A stretch of DNA of 64,000 nt from AG25 sp035604455. Lineage in GTDB: Bacteria; Gemmatimonadota; Gemmatimonadetes; Gemmatimonadales; GWC2-71-9. The notes under the pieces were generated by a model. That model made no database searches and had not been told where the DNA came from. It saw only the letters and a program-made list of their open reading frames with translations. Positions 49,497-58,875 of this stretch are shown here, one piece after another. Numbering within the stretch: the first letter of the stretch is position 1; every line of letters begins with the position of its first letter. The stretch covers positions 62,001 through 126,000 of the forward strand of contig DATNIM010000009.1 of NCBI GenBank assembly GCA_035604455.1, written 5' to 3'. A program made the position numbers and the translations under genes.

Positions 49497-51067
49497 TCGG
49501 TATCCGGCGCCTCCAGCACGACCGCTGCCGGCGGCCCGACCGGCGTCGTCTCGCTCCACGCGCGCCAGATGTCAGGCAGCGCCGCCAGGACGTCCGCCGG
49601 CCGCAGCGAGCGCGCGGTCCAGAGCCGGGCGCCTTGCTCGGCCGCCCGGCCGAGCGCATGGGCGCCGAGCGCCGCCGCCTCGACCGGGACCCCGCCCCGA
49701 GCGAGGAACGCGCCAATGAAGCCCGCCAACAGATCGCCCGACCCGCCTGTGGCGAGACCTGGATTGCCGCTCGCCACAACGTGCTGCGGCCCGCGGACGT
49801 CGGCGATTACGGTCGGGACGCCTTTCAAGAGCACCGTACCCCGCACGGCATGCGCCGCCTTGGCCGCCGCCGCCCAGCGATCGTTCGCCACCTCATCGGC
49901 CAAGCGGTCGCCGGCGAGCGCGCGGAACTCGCCCAAATGCGGCGTGAAAACGATGGGACGCTCGGCGGTTCCGCGAAACAGCATGAGGGCGTCGGCGTCG
50001 AGCACGGTGGGACGCGGACGCCGCGCGAGGAGCGCCTCGAGAAACGCCGACCGCACCGGTTCGCGACCGAGTCCGGGCCCCACCACCAACGCATCGGCCC
50101 ACTCGAGTGCTTCCCCGACCTGATCCTCGAGCTCGCCCGTGAGCGCGGACTCGACCGTGAGTACGTCGGGAAGGCTCGCGCGCGCCGCCGCGAGTGTTTC
50201 GCCCGACGCCACCAGCTTGACGAGTCCCGCGCCCGCGGCGAGTGCCGCGCGCGCGGCGTGCAGGGCGGCGCCACTCATCCCCGCTTGGCCCCCAACGACC
50301 GTGACGCGCCCGCGATCGCCCTTATGCATGGTGGGGCTGAGCCGCGGCAGGCGCGTCCCCGCCCAGACATCCGTGATCAGAATGGGCCACCCCGGGTCGA
50401 CCGGCGGCAGCCCGATGTCCACGACCACGATGCGGCCGCACCACTCACGCGCGAGCAGGTGGCCGCGCCGCACGCCGCCAAACGTGACGCTCGTGTGGGC
50501 GCGAACTGGCCCGTGCGCCTCGCCGCTCGAGAGGTCGAGACCGGTGGGCCCGTCCACGGCGAGGACCGGCGCGCCATAGGCGACGACCCGTTGCGCGAGG
50601 GCCAAGACCTCTCCGCGAGCGGGCCCGGCGGCGCCCGTTCCGAGCAAGGCGTCCACGACCACCGCCACCGCGGGCCAAGGCTCTTCGCGCGACAACTCGC
50701 GCACGCCATCGAGGCGCGCGAGCGCCCGGTTGTCGATCGCGTCGTCGGTCTTGGGATCGAGCCCAACCACCCAGACGGGCAAGCCTGCGGCATGCAGGGC
50801 CCGCGCCACTACCCATCCGTCGCCACCGTTGTTGCCGGCGCCCGCGGCGACGAGCGCCCCTCGAGTGACAGCGTCGGGGAAGTGCGCGCGGAGAACCTGA
50901 GCGACGGCGCGGCCGGCTGTCTCCATGAGCACGCGGCTCGGGATGCGGTATTGAGTCCGCGCCACGCTATCCCAGGCGGCGGCCTCACCCGCAGAGAGGA
51001 CAGGAATCGGGTTCACGCGGTCAACTGCCCCGACCGGCCCGCGCGCCGTCCGCGACGCGACCGCCAT
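49493..51067 (-). CDS. nnrD: Bifunctional NAD(P)HX epimerase/dehydratase
   Basis: The N-terminal YjeF_N epimerase domain has RVLMETAGRAVAQVL and GAGNNGGDGWVVAR; the C-terminal ribokinase-like dehydratase has VVGGQAGMSGAALHAARAAL, VVGPGLG, VFTPHLGEFRAL and the GNPGLATGGSGDLLAG catalytic loop. It repairs hydrated NAD(P)H. The likely start is the GTG at 51016 (VNPIPVLSAGEA); the longer ATG version adds 17 residues. Confidence 0.94.
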   Translation of the reverse strand: MAVASRTARGPVGAVDRVNPIPVLSAGEAAAWDSVARTQYRIPSRVLMETAGRAVAQVLRAHFPDAVTRGALVAAGAGNNGGDGWVVARALHAAGLPVWVVGLDPKTDDAIDNRALARLDGVRELSREEPWPAVAVVVDALLGTGAAGPARGEVLALAQRVVAYGAPVLAVDGPTGLDLSSGEAHGPVRAHTSVTFGGVRRGHLLAREWCGRIVVVDIGLPPVDPGWPILITDVWAGTRLPRLSPTMHKGDRGRVTVVGGQAGMSGAALHAARAALAAGAGLVKLVASGETLAAARASLPDVLTVESALTGELEDQVGEALEWADALVVGPGLGREPVRSAFLEALLARRPRPTVLDADALMLFRGTAERPIVFTPHLGEFRALAGDRLADEVANDRWAAAAKAAHAVRGTVLLKGVPTVIADVRGPQHVVASGNPGLATGGSGDLLAGFIGAFLARGGVPVEAAALGAHALGRAAEQGARLWTARSLRPADVLAALPDIWRAWSETTPVGPPAAVVLEAPDTE

Positions 51068-51125
51068 GGCAGCGATAATCGGGGCACGTTGTTGGGAGGG
51101 GCCCGGCCCCGGCGCGGCGCAGCAC

Positions 51126-51323
51126 CTACTTCAGGCTCTGGCCGATTGTGCGCCCGAAGGAGATCTCGCCGTTATCGATGCGAATGTTGAACCCGCAATC
51201 GGGGTTGGAGCACACCCATGCCTTGTAAGTGATCGGGGCGCCGTCGCGCCCGTAGTCCGACAACGGAATCAGGAGTCCTTGCTGGCATTTCCGACAGGTG
51301 GGCCATTCCTTCGATGCTTCCAC
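51126..51323 (-). CDS. Small zinc-ribbon protein
   Basis: 65 residues from a GTG (VEASKEWPTC). CRKC and, 29 residues on, CSNPDC form a C2-C2 zinc ribbon around LLIPLSDYGRDGAPITYKAWV; FNIRIDNGEISFGR closes the protein. Such single ribbons bind RNA, DNA or protein. Lies between the TIGR04138 protein and nnrD; not recognised as a named family. Confidence 0.75.
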   Translation of the reverse strand: MEASKEWPTCRKCQQGLLIPLSDYGRDGAPITYKAWVCSNPDCGFNIRIDNGEISFGRTIGQSLK

Positions 51324-51351
51324 ACGACACCCCCTCACCCCATCGCGCTCC

Positions 51352-51795
51352 CTAAGCGCGCCGACCTTCCCCGCCCTGGGATCCTCCTCCCTCGCCACTC
51401 CCGCCCTCACCTCGACCGCCGACGCCGGGCCAGCGGTATCCTTCGCGGAACACCTCGGCGAACTCGTAGACCCCCTGAAAGTCCTCCGGGCGGTCCTTGT
51501 CCTGGCGTGCCAGGAGCCCGACGTCGATCAACGTGAACACGATACGACCGAGGTCCTCGGTCGCGTTGACGCCCCAGTAGTTGAGGACGCTCGGCGCGAG
51601 CAGTCCGAACTGCTCGAGCGCCAAGTCGCGGCACGCCCAGGCCAGCTCGCCGCCGCTCAAATGACGGCGCGTGGGGAGGCGGCTCTGGGCGTATTCGAGC
51701 GCCGCGAGCACGAACAGGTATCCGCGCTCGTGGTAGCGTCCGTCGCGCTCACGGATCAACGCAAACGCCTGTTCGAGGGGGGCGAGCTCGCTCAC
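51352..51795 (-). CDS. TIGR04138 (Minf_1886 family) protein
   Basis: The core, YHERGYLFVLAALEYAQSRLP, HLSGGELAWACRDLALEQFG, VLNYWGVNATEDLGRIVFTLI and YRWP, matches this uncharacterised family known mainly from Planctomycetes, Verrucomicrobia and allied phyla. The C-terminus is a Gly/Glu-rich low-complexity tail. GTG start in a GTGA overlap with lon. 147 residues, cytoplasmic. Confidence 0.83.
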   Translation of the reverse strand: MSELAPLEQAFALIRERDGRYHERGYLFVLAALEYAQSRLPTRRHLSGGELAWACRDLALEQFGLLAPSVLNYWGVNATEDLGRIVFTLIDVGLLARQDKDRPEDFQGVYEFAEVFREGYRWPGVGGRGEGGSGEGGGSQGGEGRRA

Positions 51796-54188
51796 GGGTT
51801 CGCGCGCCGACTCTGGCTGACGGCGCTGACGCGCACCGGCACAGGACGGATGGGTTTCGGCTCGAGGAGGGCCGCAGCCAAGACCTCGTCGAGCGTGTCC
51901 ACAAACCGGATGTCGAGCGAGTCCTTCACCTCGTCCGGAACCTCCGTGACGTCGTTGCGGTTGCGCGCGGGCACGAGCACCGTCTTCACCCCGGCCCGTA
52001 CCGCCGCCGTAAGCTTCTCCTTCAGGCCGCCCACCGGCAACACCCGCCCCCGCAGCGTCAGCTCCCCCGTCATCGCGACATCGTGCCGCGCCGGCCGCCG
52101 GCACAAGAGCGAGGCCAGGGCCGTGGCGATCGTGATGCCCGCGGACGGCCCGTCCTTCGGGACCGCGCCAGCGGGCACGTGCAGGTGGACATCGGCCTGC
52201 GCGAAGGCATCGCCCGGGATCCCGAGCGCCGCCGCGCGGGCCCGCAGCAGACTCCACGCCGCCTGCGCCGATTCCTTCATCACGTCGCCCAGCTGGCCGG
52301 TCAGGGTGATTTGTCCCCGCCCGGGCATCTGGATCGCCTCCACGAACATGATCTCGCCGCCCACGGGCGTCCATGCGAGCCCGGTGGCGACCCCGACCTC
52401 AGGGCTCCGGCCGGCCACCTCGCTCTGGACCTTGGGCTGGCTTGCGTACTTCTCGAGGTTCTTGGCCGAGATGCGCACCGGGCGGGCCCGCCCCTCGACC
52501 ACTTCAAGCGCGGCGCGGCGGAGCACCCCTTGGATCTCGCGCTCGAGCTGGCGGACGCCGGCCTCGCGGGTGTACTCGGCGATGAGCCGCTCGAGCGCGC
52601 TGTCGGCGACGCTCGCCCGCGTCGCGTCGAGACCGGTCTCGCGCCGCTGGCGCGGGAGGAGATAACGCTTCGCGATGGCGAGTTTTTCCCCCGGAGCGTA
52701 GCCAGGCAACGTCAACACTTCCATCCGGTCGAGCAAGGGGTCGGGGATGGGCGCGAGACTGTTCGCCGTCGCGATGAACATCACCCCCGACAGGTCGAAC
52801 GGCACCTCGAGATAATGGTCGACGAACGTCGAGTTCTGCGCCGGATCAAGCACTTCGAGGAGCGCCGCCGTGGGGTCGCCGCGGACATCCGCCCCCATCT
52901 TGTCGACCTCGTCGAGCATGAGGAGCGGATTGCGCGTCTCGCACCGCTCGAGCGCGTGAATGATGCGGCCCGGAAGCGCGCCGACGTACGTCCGCCGGTG
53001 CCCGCGGATTTCGGCCTCGTCCCGGACGCCGCCCAGCGACACGCGGGTGAAGCGGCGCCCCAAGGCTTCCGCGATGCTTTGCCCGAGCGACGTCTTGCCG
53101 ACGCCGGGCGGCCCGACGAAGCACAGGATGCTGCCCCGCGCGTCCGGATTGAGCGTGCGGACCGCGAGGTACTCGAGGATCCGCTCTTTGACGGTGTTCA
53201 AGTCGAAGTGGTCGCGGTCGAGGATCTGGCGCCCAGCCTTGAGATCGATGCGGTGTTCGCTGACCCGCGTCCAGGGAAGGGCCGCGAGGACCTCGAGGTA
53301 CGTGCGGGCGACGTGGTACTCGGCCGACTGCGGGGACATCTGGCGGAGCCGACGCAGCTCCCGATCGGCGACCTTGCGCGGCTCGGGCGGGAGACCCACG
53401 GTGTCAAGGCGCGTGGTGAGCTCGTTGAGATCGTCGTCCTCCGCGTCTTCGCCGAGTTCTTGCCGGATGACGCGGAGTTGCTCGCGGAGAACGTACTCGC
53501 GCTGGTTCGCATCGAGCCGCGTCTTGACCTTCTCCTGAATCTGACTCCCCACCTCGAGCACCTGGAGCTCCTGCCCGAGGAGCTCGCTCAGGCGCTCGAG
53601 GCGACGGTGGACGTTCGGAATGGCGAGCAGCTCGGCCTTTCCCGGCAGGGCGAGGTCGAGGTTCGCGGCGACGAAGTCGGCGAGCTTGCCGGCGTCGCTG
53701 ATCCCGGCGAGCACCTCGTGCAGCTCGGAGCCGAGATAGGGGGCGATGTCGATGGCGCGCGAGAACTGGGAGTGAACCGTCCGCTTCAGGGCCTCCGTGC
53801 GCGCGTCGTCGACCAGTTCATCGGGGAGCGATTCGAACCGGGCGGTGAGCCAGTGCTCACCCGGTTGGATGTCCACGAGGCGCGCGCGATCGAGACCCTG
53901 CACCATGATCCGCACCGAGCCGTCGCCGGGCTTGAGCATCCGCACGAGCAGTCCGAGCGTTCCGACGTCGTAGAGCTCGTCGGCGCGCGCGCCCATGAGG
54001 GGACCCTCGCCCGGCTCCATGCCCCCGACGGGCTTCACCACCGCCAAGAGCAGCCGCTTGTTCCCCTGCACCGCGTCGTCGATCAACTGGACGGCGCGCG
54101 TATCGTCGATCGCCAGCGGAAGCACCACGTGGGGATAGACCACGAGCTGCCCGAGGGGCAGCACGGGCAGGCGCTCGGGATCGCTCAT
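51792..54188 (-). CDS. lon: ATP-dependent protease Lon
   Basis: Order: Lon N-terminal domain (LPVLPLGQLVVYPHVVLPL), helical linker, AAA+ with GPPGVGKTSLGQSIA and LLMLDEVDKMG, then the protease domain with catalytic Ser in KDGPSAGITIA and Lys in GGLKEKLTAAV. 798 residues, standard. Degrades misfolded and regulatory proteins. Coupled to hsp20 by an ATGA overlap, linking chaperone and protease output. Confidence 0.97.
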   Translation of the reverse strand: MSDPERLPVLPLGQLVVYPHVVLPLAIDDTRAVQLIDDAVQGNKRLLLAVVKPVGGMEPGEGPLMGARADELYDVGTLGLLVRMLKPGDGSVRIMVQGLDRARLVDIQPGEHWLTARFESLPDELVDDARTEALKRTVHSQFSRAIDIAPYLGSELHEVLAGISDAGKLADFVAANLDLALPGKAELLAIPNVHRRLERLSELLGQELQVLEVGSQIQEKVKTRLDANQREYVLREQLRVIRQELGEDAEDDDLNELTTRLDTVGLPPEPRKVADRELRRLRQMSPQSAEYHVARTYLEVLAALPWTRVSEHRIDLKAGRQILDRDHFDLNTVKERILEYLAVRTLNPDARGSILCFVGPPGVGKTSLGQSIAEALGRRFTRVSLGGVRDEAEIRGHRRTYVGALPGRIIHALERCETRNPLLMLDEVDKMGADVRGDPTAALLEVLDPAQNSTFVDHYLEVPFDLSGVMFIATANSLAPIPDPLLDRMEVLTLPGYAPGEKLAIAKRYLLPRQRRETGLDATRASVADSALERLIAEYTREAGVRQLEREIQGVLRRAALEVVEGRARPVRISAKNLEKYASQPKVQSEVAGRSPEVGVATGLAWTPVGGEIMFVEAIQMPGRGQITLTGQLGDVMKESAQAAWSLLRARAAALGIPGDAFAQADVHLHVPAGAVPKDGPSAGITIATALASLLCRRPARHDVAMTGELTLRGRVLPVGGLKEKLTAAVRAGVKTVLVPARNRNDVTEVPDEVKDSLDIRFVDTLDEVLAAALLEPKPIRPVPVRVSAVSQSRRANP

Positions 54189-54634
54189 CGCACCTTGACC
54201 GAGTGCGGCGCCGAGACCCTGGGCTCGAGCTTGCGGAGTCGCACCTCGAGGAACCCCGCGTCGTAATTCGCTTGAACGGACTGAGGGTCGACGGGCGTCG
54301 GCACACGGAGGCGGCGCTCGAACGGCCCGATCTGAACTTCGAGGGCGTGGTAGTGGCGCTTCCCCGCGGGCGCGGGCGGGCGCTCCCCGCCGATCGTGAG
54401 GATCCCGTTCGCAAGCTCCACGCGGAAGTCCTCGGAGCGCATCCCTGCGATTTCCATGTGCACGACGAGGGCGTCGTCGGTCTCGTACACGTCGGTGGGC
54501 GGCTTCCACTTGGGCGACGCGACGAACCCCACGGGGCGCCCGTGGGCCATCTCGTTGAAATAGACCTCGAGCTCCTCGGCGAGATGGACCGTGAAGCTTC
54601 CAGACCCGCGTGAGGGGCGGTGAGGATCGGTCAT
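54185..54634 (-). CDS. Small heat shock protein (Hsp20)
   Basis: Alpha-crystallin domain: PPTDVYETDDALVVHMEIAGM, FRVELANGILTIGGERP and the terminal FERRLRVPTPVDP followed by ANYDAGFLEVRLRK. 149 residues. Holds unfolding proteins for refolding or for Lon, encoded next. No CIRCE-like element is visible in the 19 bp after glyA, so it is probably transcribed with glyA. Confidence 0.93.
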   Translation of the reverse strand: MTDPHRPSRGSGSFTVHLAEELEVYFNEMAHGRPVGFVASPKWKPPTDVYETDDALVVHMEIAGMRSEDFRVELANGILTIGGERPPAPAGKRHYHALEVQIGPFERRLRVPTPVDPQSVQANYDAGFLEVRLRKLEPRVSAPHSVKVR

Positions 54635-54653
54635 GAGATGCGACTCGAGCGCC

Positions 54654-55922
54654 TCAAACAGGCACCGCAGCCGCGGACGCGTTGAGGTAGAGAGGGAATC
54701 CCGCCGTCAGGTCGCGGACGCGCCGCTGGACCTGGCCGATCGTGGCGTGGTCCTTGCGCGTGAGCACGGTGTCGATGAGTTCGGCGACGAGCTCCATTTC
54801 CGGCTCGCGAAATCCCCGCGTGGTGACGGCCGGCGTGCCGAGGCGAATGCCGCTTGTCACGAACGCCTTCTGCGGGTCGCCCGGAATCGTGTTCTTGTTC
54901 ACCGTGATGTTCGCCTGGTCGAGGAGCTGCTGGGCTTCCTTGCCGGTCACCTGCTTGAGCCGAAGGTCGACCAGCATGAGGTGCGTATCCGTGCCGCCGG
55001 ATACGATGGCGTACCCGCGCCCGACGAGCGCGGCTGCGAGCGCCTGCGCGTTCCGCACGACCTGCGCCGCGTAGACCTTGAACTCCGGGTGCAACGCCTC
55101 GCCGAGCGCGACCGCCTTGGCGGCGATCACGTGCTCAAGGGGGCCGCCCTGAATCCCGGGGAACACCTGCTTGTCGACGTCCTTGGCGAACGCAGCCTCG
55201 CAGAAGATGATGCCACCCCGGGGACCGCGCAGCGTCTTGTGGGTCGTGGTGGTGACGATCTGGGCATGCGGCACGGGGGAGGGATGCACCCCGCCCGCGA
55301 CGAGGCCGGCGAAGTGCGCCATGTCCACCACGAGGAGCGCCCCGACTTCGTCGGCGATGCTGCGGAGCGCCGCGAAGTCGATGATGCGCGCGTAGGCGCT
55401 CCCGCCGCCGATGAGCAGGCGGGGGCGGTCGTGGCGCGCTACCTCCCGAACCTGGTCGTAGTCGATGCGCCCGGTATCCTCGCGGACCCCGTAGGAACTC
55501 GCCTGAAAGAGGGTGCCTGAGAAATTCACGGGTGAGCCGTGCGTGAGATGCCCCCCGTGGGGCAACGCGAGGCCCAGCAGCCGGTCACCGGGCTTGGCGA
55601 CCGCGAGATACGCCGCCATGTTCGCCTGGGCACCCGAATGGGGTTGGACGTTCGCGTGCGCTGCCCCGAACAAGGCGAGGGCCCGGTCGATGGCGAGTTG
55701 CTCGACCGCGTCCACGACCTCGCAGCCCCCGTAATAGCGCTTCCCCGGGAGCCCTTCGGCATACTTGTTCGTGAGGGCGGTGCCCATGGCCTCGAGCACG
55801 GCCAGGGACACGAAGTTCTCGCTCGCGATCAGCTCGAGCCCGTGCTCCTGGCGTTCCACTTCGCGTCGAATGAGCGCGTGGACCACAGGGTCGGCCTGGG
55901 CCAAGTGGGCGAGGCGGCTCAC
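54654..55922 (-). CDS. glyA: Serine hydroxymethyltransferase
   Basis: ELIASENFVSLAVLEAMG, YYGGCEVVDAVEQLA, the PLP-lysine block TTTTHKTLRGPRGG and TSGIRLGTPAVTTRGF define GlyA, which interconverts serine and glycine with tetrahydrofolate. 422 residues from a GTG that overlaps the stop of a seven-codon upstream ORF. Glycine from this enzyme could link to the Grd system at 37927-42751, although nothing ties their regulation. Confidence 0.97.
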   Translation of the reverse strand: MSRLAHLAQADPVVHALIRREVERQEHGLELIASENFVSLAVLEAMGTALTNKYAEGLPGKRYYGGCEVVDAVEQLAIDRALALFGAAHANVQPHSGAQANMAAYLAVAKPGDRLLGLALPHGGHLTHGSPVNFSGTLFQASSYGVREDTGRIDYDQVREVARHDRPRLLIGGGSAYARIIDFAALRSIADEVGALLVVDMAHFAGLVAGGVHPSPVPHAQIVTTTTHKTLRGPRGGIIFCEAAFAKDVDKQVFPGIQGGPLEHVIAAKAVALGEALHPEFKVYAAQVVRNAQALAAALVGRGYAIVSGGTDTHLMLVDLRLKQVTGKEAQQLLDQANITVNKNTIPGDPQKAFVTSGIRLGTPAVTTRGFREPEMELVAELIDTVLTRKDHATIGQVQRRVRDLTAGFPLYLNASAAAVPV

Positions 55923-55942
55923 GGGTGTCGAGGAGTCTTCAT
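55919..55942 (-). CDS. Seven-codon leader ORF upstream of glyA
   Basis: ATG AAG ACT CCT CGA CAC CCG TGA encodes MKTPRHP. Its TGA overlaps the glyA GTG start as GTGA, the same junction used between full genes here. The ATG lies 9 nt past a good -10 hexamer, so it would be translated as a leaderless start and re-initiation would deliver ribosomes to glyA. Inferred from layout only. Confidence 0.5.
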   Translation of the reverse strand: MKTPRHP

Positions 55943-55951
55943 GACCGTCGG

Positions 55952-55981
55952 ATGATAGCGTGCGGGGGCCGGTCCGTGCAA
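55952..55981 (-). promoter_or_regulatory. Promoter of glyA-hsp20-lon
   Basis: Minus strand: -35 TTGCAC, 18-bp spacer, -10 TATCAT. Transcription is expected to start within about 3 nt of the leader ORF ATG. It occupies the 94-bp gap after the acyl-CoA dehydrogenase stop. Confidence 0.68.
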
Positions 55982-56016
55982 AGCGGCGGCGCCGCTGTGG
56001 ACGCATAACGCGCTCG

Positions 56017-57195
56017 TCATCCCGTTGCGGCGTCGCGATCCGCGTAGAGGTGGCGAGCAATGATGAGGCGCTGGATCTCGCTCGTGCCCTCGTAGATCTC
56101 CGTGGCCTTCGCGTCCCGGAACAGCTTTTCGACCGGGAAGTCCCGCATGTAGCCGTACCCCCCGAAGAGCTGCACGGCGTGGGTCGTCACCCACATGGCG
56201 GTCTCTGAGCAGAACAGCTTGGCCATGCTGGCCTGCGCCCCGAACGGCTGCCCGTCGTCGCGCGCGCGGGCCGCGGCGAGAACGAGCCCGCGCCCGGCTT
56301 CAACGCGCGTCGCCATATCGGCCAGCCTGAACTGCACCGCCTCGAACGCTCGCAGGGGTCGATCGAACTGCCGACGCTCAGCGCAATAGCCGACGGCCTG
56401 CTCGAGCGCCCCGCGGGCCAGTCCGACTGCCTGCGCGGCCGTGCCAAGGCGGCCAAGCTCCAAGGCCTCCATCGCGTAGCGAAACCCCTGGCCACGCGCG
56501 CCCACGAGATGGACGGCGGGTAACCGGACGCGATCCAAATCGACGCGCACGGCGGCAAGTGCCCGCAGGCCCATAGTGTCGCCCTTGGGCTGCGGCGCAT
56601 ACCCCGACGCGGTCGTCGGGATCACGAACGCCGAGAGGCCCCGCGAGGGCGCACCCGGCGTGGTGTCGGTGCGGGCGAAGGCGATAACGAGGTCGGCGCG
56701 GGACCCGTTCGTCACCCACGCCTTGGTGCCCGACAATACCCAGGTGTCGCCATCGGCCACGGCCTCAGTGCGCAGTGCCGCGGCGTCTGATCCGGCTTCG
56801 GGCTCAGACAACGCGAAGGCGGCGAGCAGCTCCCCCCGAGCCATCGGCCGCAGCCACCGGGCCTTTTGCTCGTCGGTCCCGTGACGCGCGAGGACGCTCG
56901 TGGCGACGGCCGCGTGAATGTTCACCGTGACCGCGACGCTCGCGTCCGCGCAAGCCAGCTCCTCGAGCGCGAGGGCGTAGGTGACGGTGTCCAGGCCGAG
57001 ACCGTCGTGCGCCTCGGGTGCGAGCATGCCGAGAAACCCGAGCTCGCCAAGGGCCGCTACGATGTCGCGCGGCAGTTCGCCCGAGCGGTCCCAGGCGGCA
57101 GCGTGGGGAGCCACGCGCGCGCGGGCGAACTCGCGCGCGAGTTCCACGACCTGTCGCTGTGTGTCGGTCAGCGCTCGATCAATCGCTGTAGGCAT
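56017..57195 (-). CDS. Acyl-CoA dehydrogenase
   Basis: 392 residues with ALSEPEAGSDAAALRTEA, TKAWVTNGSRADLVIAFA, QLFGGYGYMRDFPVEKLFRDAK and YEGTSEIQRLIIARHL, the last containing the catalytic Glu. FAD enzyme of short-chain (butyryl-CoA-like) class by overall pattern. Grouped with 3-hydroxyacyl-CoA dehydrogenase and thiolase, so it acts in short-chain beta-oxidation or C4 metabolism. ATG lies in the hbd 3' end (17-nt overlap). Confidence 0.94.
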   Translation of the reverse strand: MPTAIDRALTDTQRQVVELAREFARARVAPHAAAWDRSGELPRDIVAALGELGFLGMLAPEAHDGLGLDTVTYALALEELACADASVAVTVNIHAAVATSVLARHGTDEQKARWLRPMARGELLAAFALSEPEAGSDAAALRTEAVADGDTWVLSGTKAWVTNGSRADLVIAFARTDTTPGAPSRGLSAFVIPTTASGYAPQPKGDTMGLRALAAVRVDLDRVRLPAVHLVGARGQGFRYAMEALELGRLGTAAQAVGLARGALEQAVGYCAERRQFDRPLRAFEAVQFRLADMATRVEAGRGLVLAAARARDDGQPFGAQASMAKLFCSETAMWVTTHAVQLFGGYGYMRDFPVEKLFRDAKATEIYEGTSEIQRLIIARHLYADRDAATG

Positions 57196-58036
57196 AGAAG
57201 CCGTGCTTACTCTTGCGCCCCAGGCGCCCGGCGGCGACGAGCTGTCTGAGGAGCGGTGCCGGCCGGTACTTGTCGTCGCCCAGGTCGCGATGCAGCACCT
57301 CGAGGATCGCAAGACAGACGTCGAGTCCGATGAGATCGGCGAGGGCGAGCGGCCCGAGCGGATGGTTCATCCCGAGCTTCATCACCGTGTCGACGGCTTC
57401 CGGCGACGCGACGCCCTCCATCACGCAGAAGATCGCCTCGTTGATCATCGGCATGAGGACGCGATTCGAGACGAACCCGGGGGCGTCGCGGACCTCGACG
57501 GGGGTCTTGTCGAGACCCCGCGCGATCGCTAGCGCGCGTTCGAGCGTGGCCGGGGACGTCTCGAGACCCCGGATCACCTCGACGAGCCGCATCACGGGCA
57601 CTGGATTCATGAAGTGCATTCCGACGACTCGGTCGGCGCGACGGGTGGCCGCGGCCATGGCGGTGATCGAGATCGACGACGTGTTGCTCGCGAAGAGCGC
57701 GCCCGCCGGGGCCACCCGATCGAGCTCCTGGAACACGGCGATCTTGACGTCAGGCTGCTCGCTCACCGCTTCCACGACGACGTCCGCGTCCCGGGCGGCC
57801 TCGTGGCCCGCCATGACGCGGAGGCGTTCGAGCGTGGCGTTCAGCGCCTCCGGCGTCATCGCGCCCTTGGCGAGCTGACGCTCGAGGTTCGCGCGCACCG
57901 ACGCGAACGCCTCGTGCGCGCGCTCGGGGACGACGTCCGACAGGGTCGTGCTCCAGCCGTGCAGCGCGAAGACCTGCGCGATCCCGCGGCCCATGGTGCC
58001 GGCGCCCACTACGAACACCCGGCCAGCGCTGTTCAC
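57179..58036 (-). CDS. hbd: 3-hydroxybutyryl-CoA dehydrogenase
   Basis: Rossmann motif VFVVGAGTMGRGIAQVFA, then LFASNTSSISITAMA, VGMHFMNPVPVMRLVEVIRG (catalytic His-Asn region) and GFVSNRVLMPMINEA. 285 residues, the single-domain type. Oxidises 3-hydroxybutyryl-CoA with NAD(P). GTG start in a GTGA overlap with the CPBP gene. Confidence 0.95.
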   Translation of the reverse strand: MNSAGRVFVVGAGTMGRGIAQVFALHGWSTTLSDVVPERAHEAFASVRANLERQLAKGAMTPEALNATLERLRVMAGHEAARDADVVVEAVSEQPDVKIAVFQELDRVAPAGALFASNTSSISITAMAAATRRADRVVGMHFMNPVPVMRLVEVIRGLETSPATLERALAIARGLDKTPVEVRDAPGFVSNRVLMPMINEAIFCVMEGVASPEAVDTVMKLGMNHPLGPLALADLIGLDVCLAILEVLHRDLGDDKYRPAPLLRQLVAAGRLGRKSKHGFYAYSD

Positions 58037-58875
58037 GTGAGCCACGCCTTCGGCCGCGCGAGCCGCGGCCCGACGAACGCGGCCACGCCGACCATGAACG
58101 CAAGCGTCGCCGCGACACCCCCTTCGGGGCCGAACGCGCCCCCGTCCACCCACGGCCGCACACCGGTCGCATACGAAAGCCGCGCCGCGCCGAGCGCGAT
58201 CCCGCTGACGGGCGCGCCGAACACGAGCCCGAGTCCCGCGTTCCAGCCGAAGTGCACGCCCCACGCGAGCGGCATGCCGCCCTTGGACCAGAATGCGATC
58301 GACAAGAGCACCGCGGCGAGGGCGATGTTCGCCGTCCCGAGGAGGGTGGCGCTCGGATTGCGCAGGTGCGCAATGCCGAACCCGACTGCCCCGAGCAGCG
58401 TCGCGGGCCAGCGCCCTACGGCCTGTGCCAGCAGTACGAGGGGCGCACCGCGAAACACGAGCTCTTCGAAGAGTGCCGCCGCAACTAGGGCCACCACGAG
58501 GGGCGCGAGCGTGGCGGTCGGCCCTACTCGCGCTCGCAAGGTGGCGCCCGACCCGGGCAGCGCGATGCCCAAGGCGACCGCAGCGAGCAGGGCACCGGTT
58601 GCGGCGCCCAGCGCGAACCATGTCGCCCGGCCTCCCGGGGGCCGCCACCCGAGCTCCTCCCAGCTGAGCCCGCCCACTCGGTGCGCGAGCAGGCCGTTTG
58701 ACACGAAGAGCGCGCTCGCGAGAACCGTGGCGTGCCAGGCGAATCGCGCCGAGGCGTCGCTGGGCGACGGGACCGTGTGCAACACGACGAACGCGAGCCC
58801 CGCGCCCGCGGCGAGGAGCCCGAGCGCCCGGGCGGCGGCGGCGAGCAGCGGCAGCGGCCGCGGACGCGCGGTCAC
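58033..58875 (-). CDS. CPBP-family intramembrane metalloprotease
   Basis: 280 residues with about eight hydrophobic segments. FEELVFRG is the EExxxR motif, with FGIAHLRNP and WGVHFGWNAG giving the two His motifs of CAAX/CPBP (Abi) proteases. Substrate unknown. It sits between thiolase and hbd, an unexpected place for a protease and probably just operon sharing. GTG start via GTGA. Confidence 0.88.
   Translation of the reverse strand: MTARPRPLPLLAAAARALGLLAAGAGLAFVVLHTVPSPSDASARFAWHATVLASALFVSNGLLAHRVGGLSWEELGWRPPGGRATWFALGAATGALLAAVALGIALPGSGATLRARVGPTATLAPLVVALVAAALFEELVFRGAPLVLLAQAVGRWPATLLGAVGFGIAHLRNPSATLLGTANIALAAVLLSIAFWSKGGMPLAWGVHFGWNAGLGLVFGAPVSGIALGAARLSYATGVRPWVDGGAFGPEGGVAATLAFMVGVAAFVGPRLARPKAWLT

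Noticed and set aside
51068..51125. GGGGCCGGGCCCC palindrome as a terminator before nnrD
   Set aside because: One-base loop is not a stable hairpin and no T-run follows; probably compositional.
52083..54266. Long plus-strand open frame opposite lon
   Set aside because: Lon is complete on the other strand; no independent start signal or homology.
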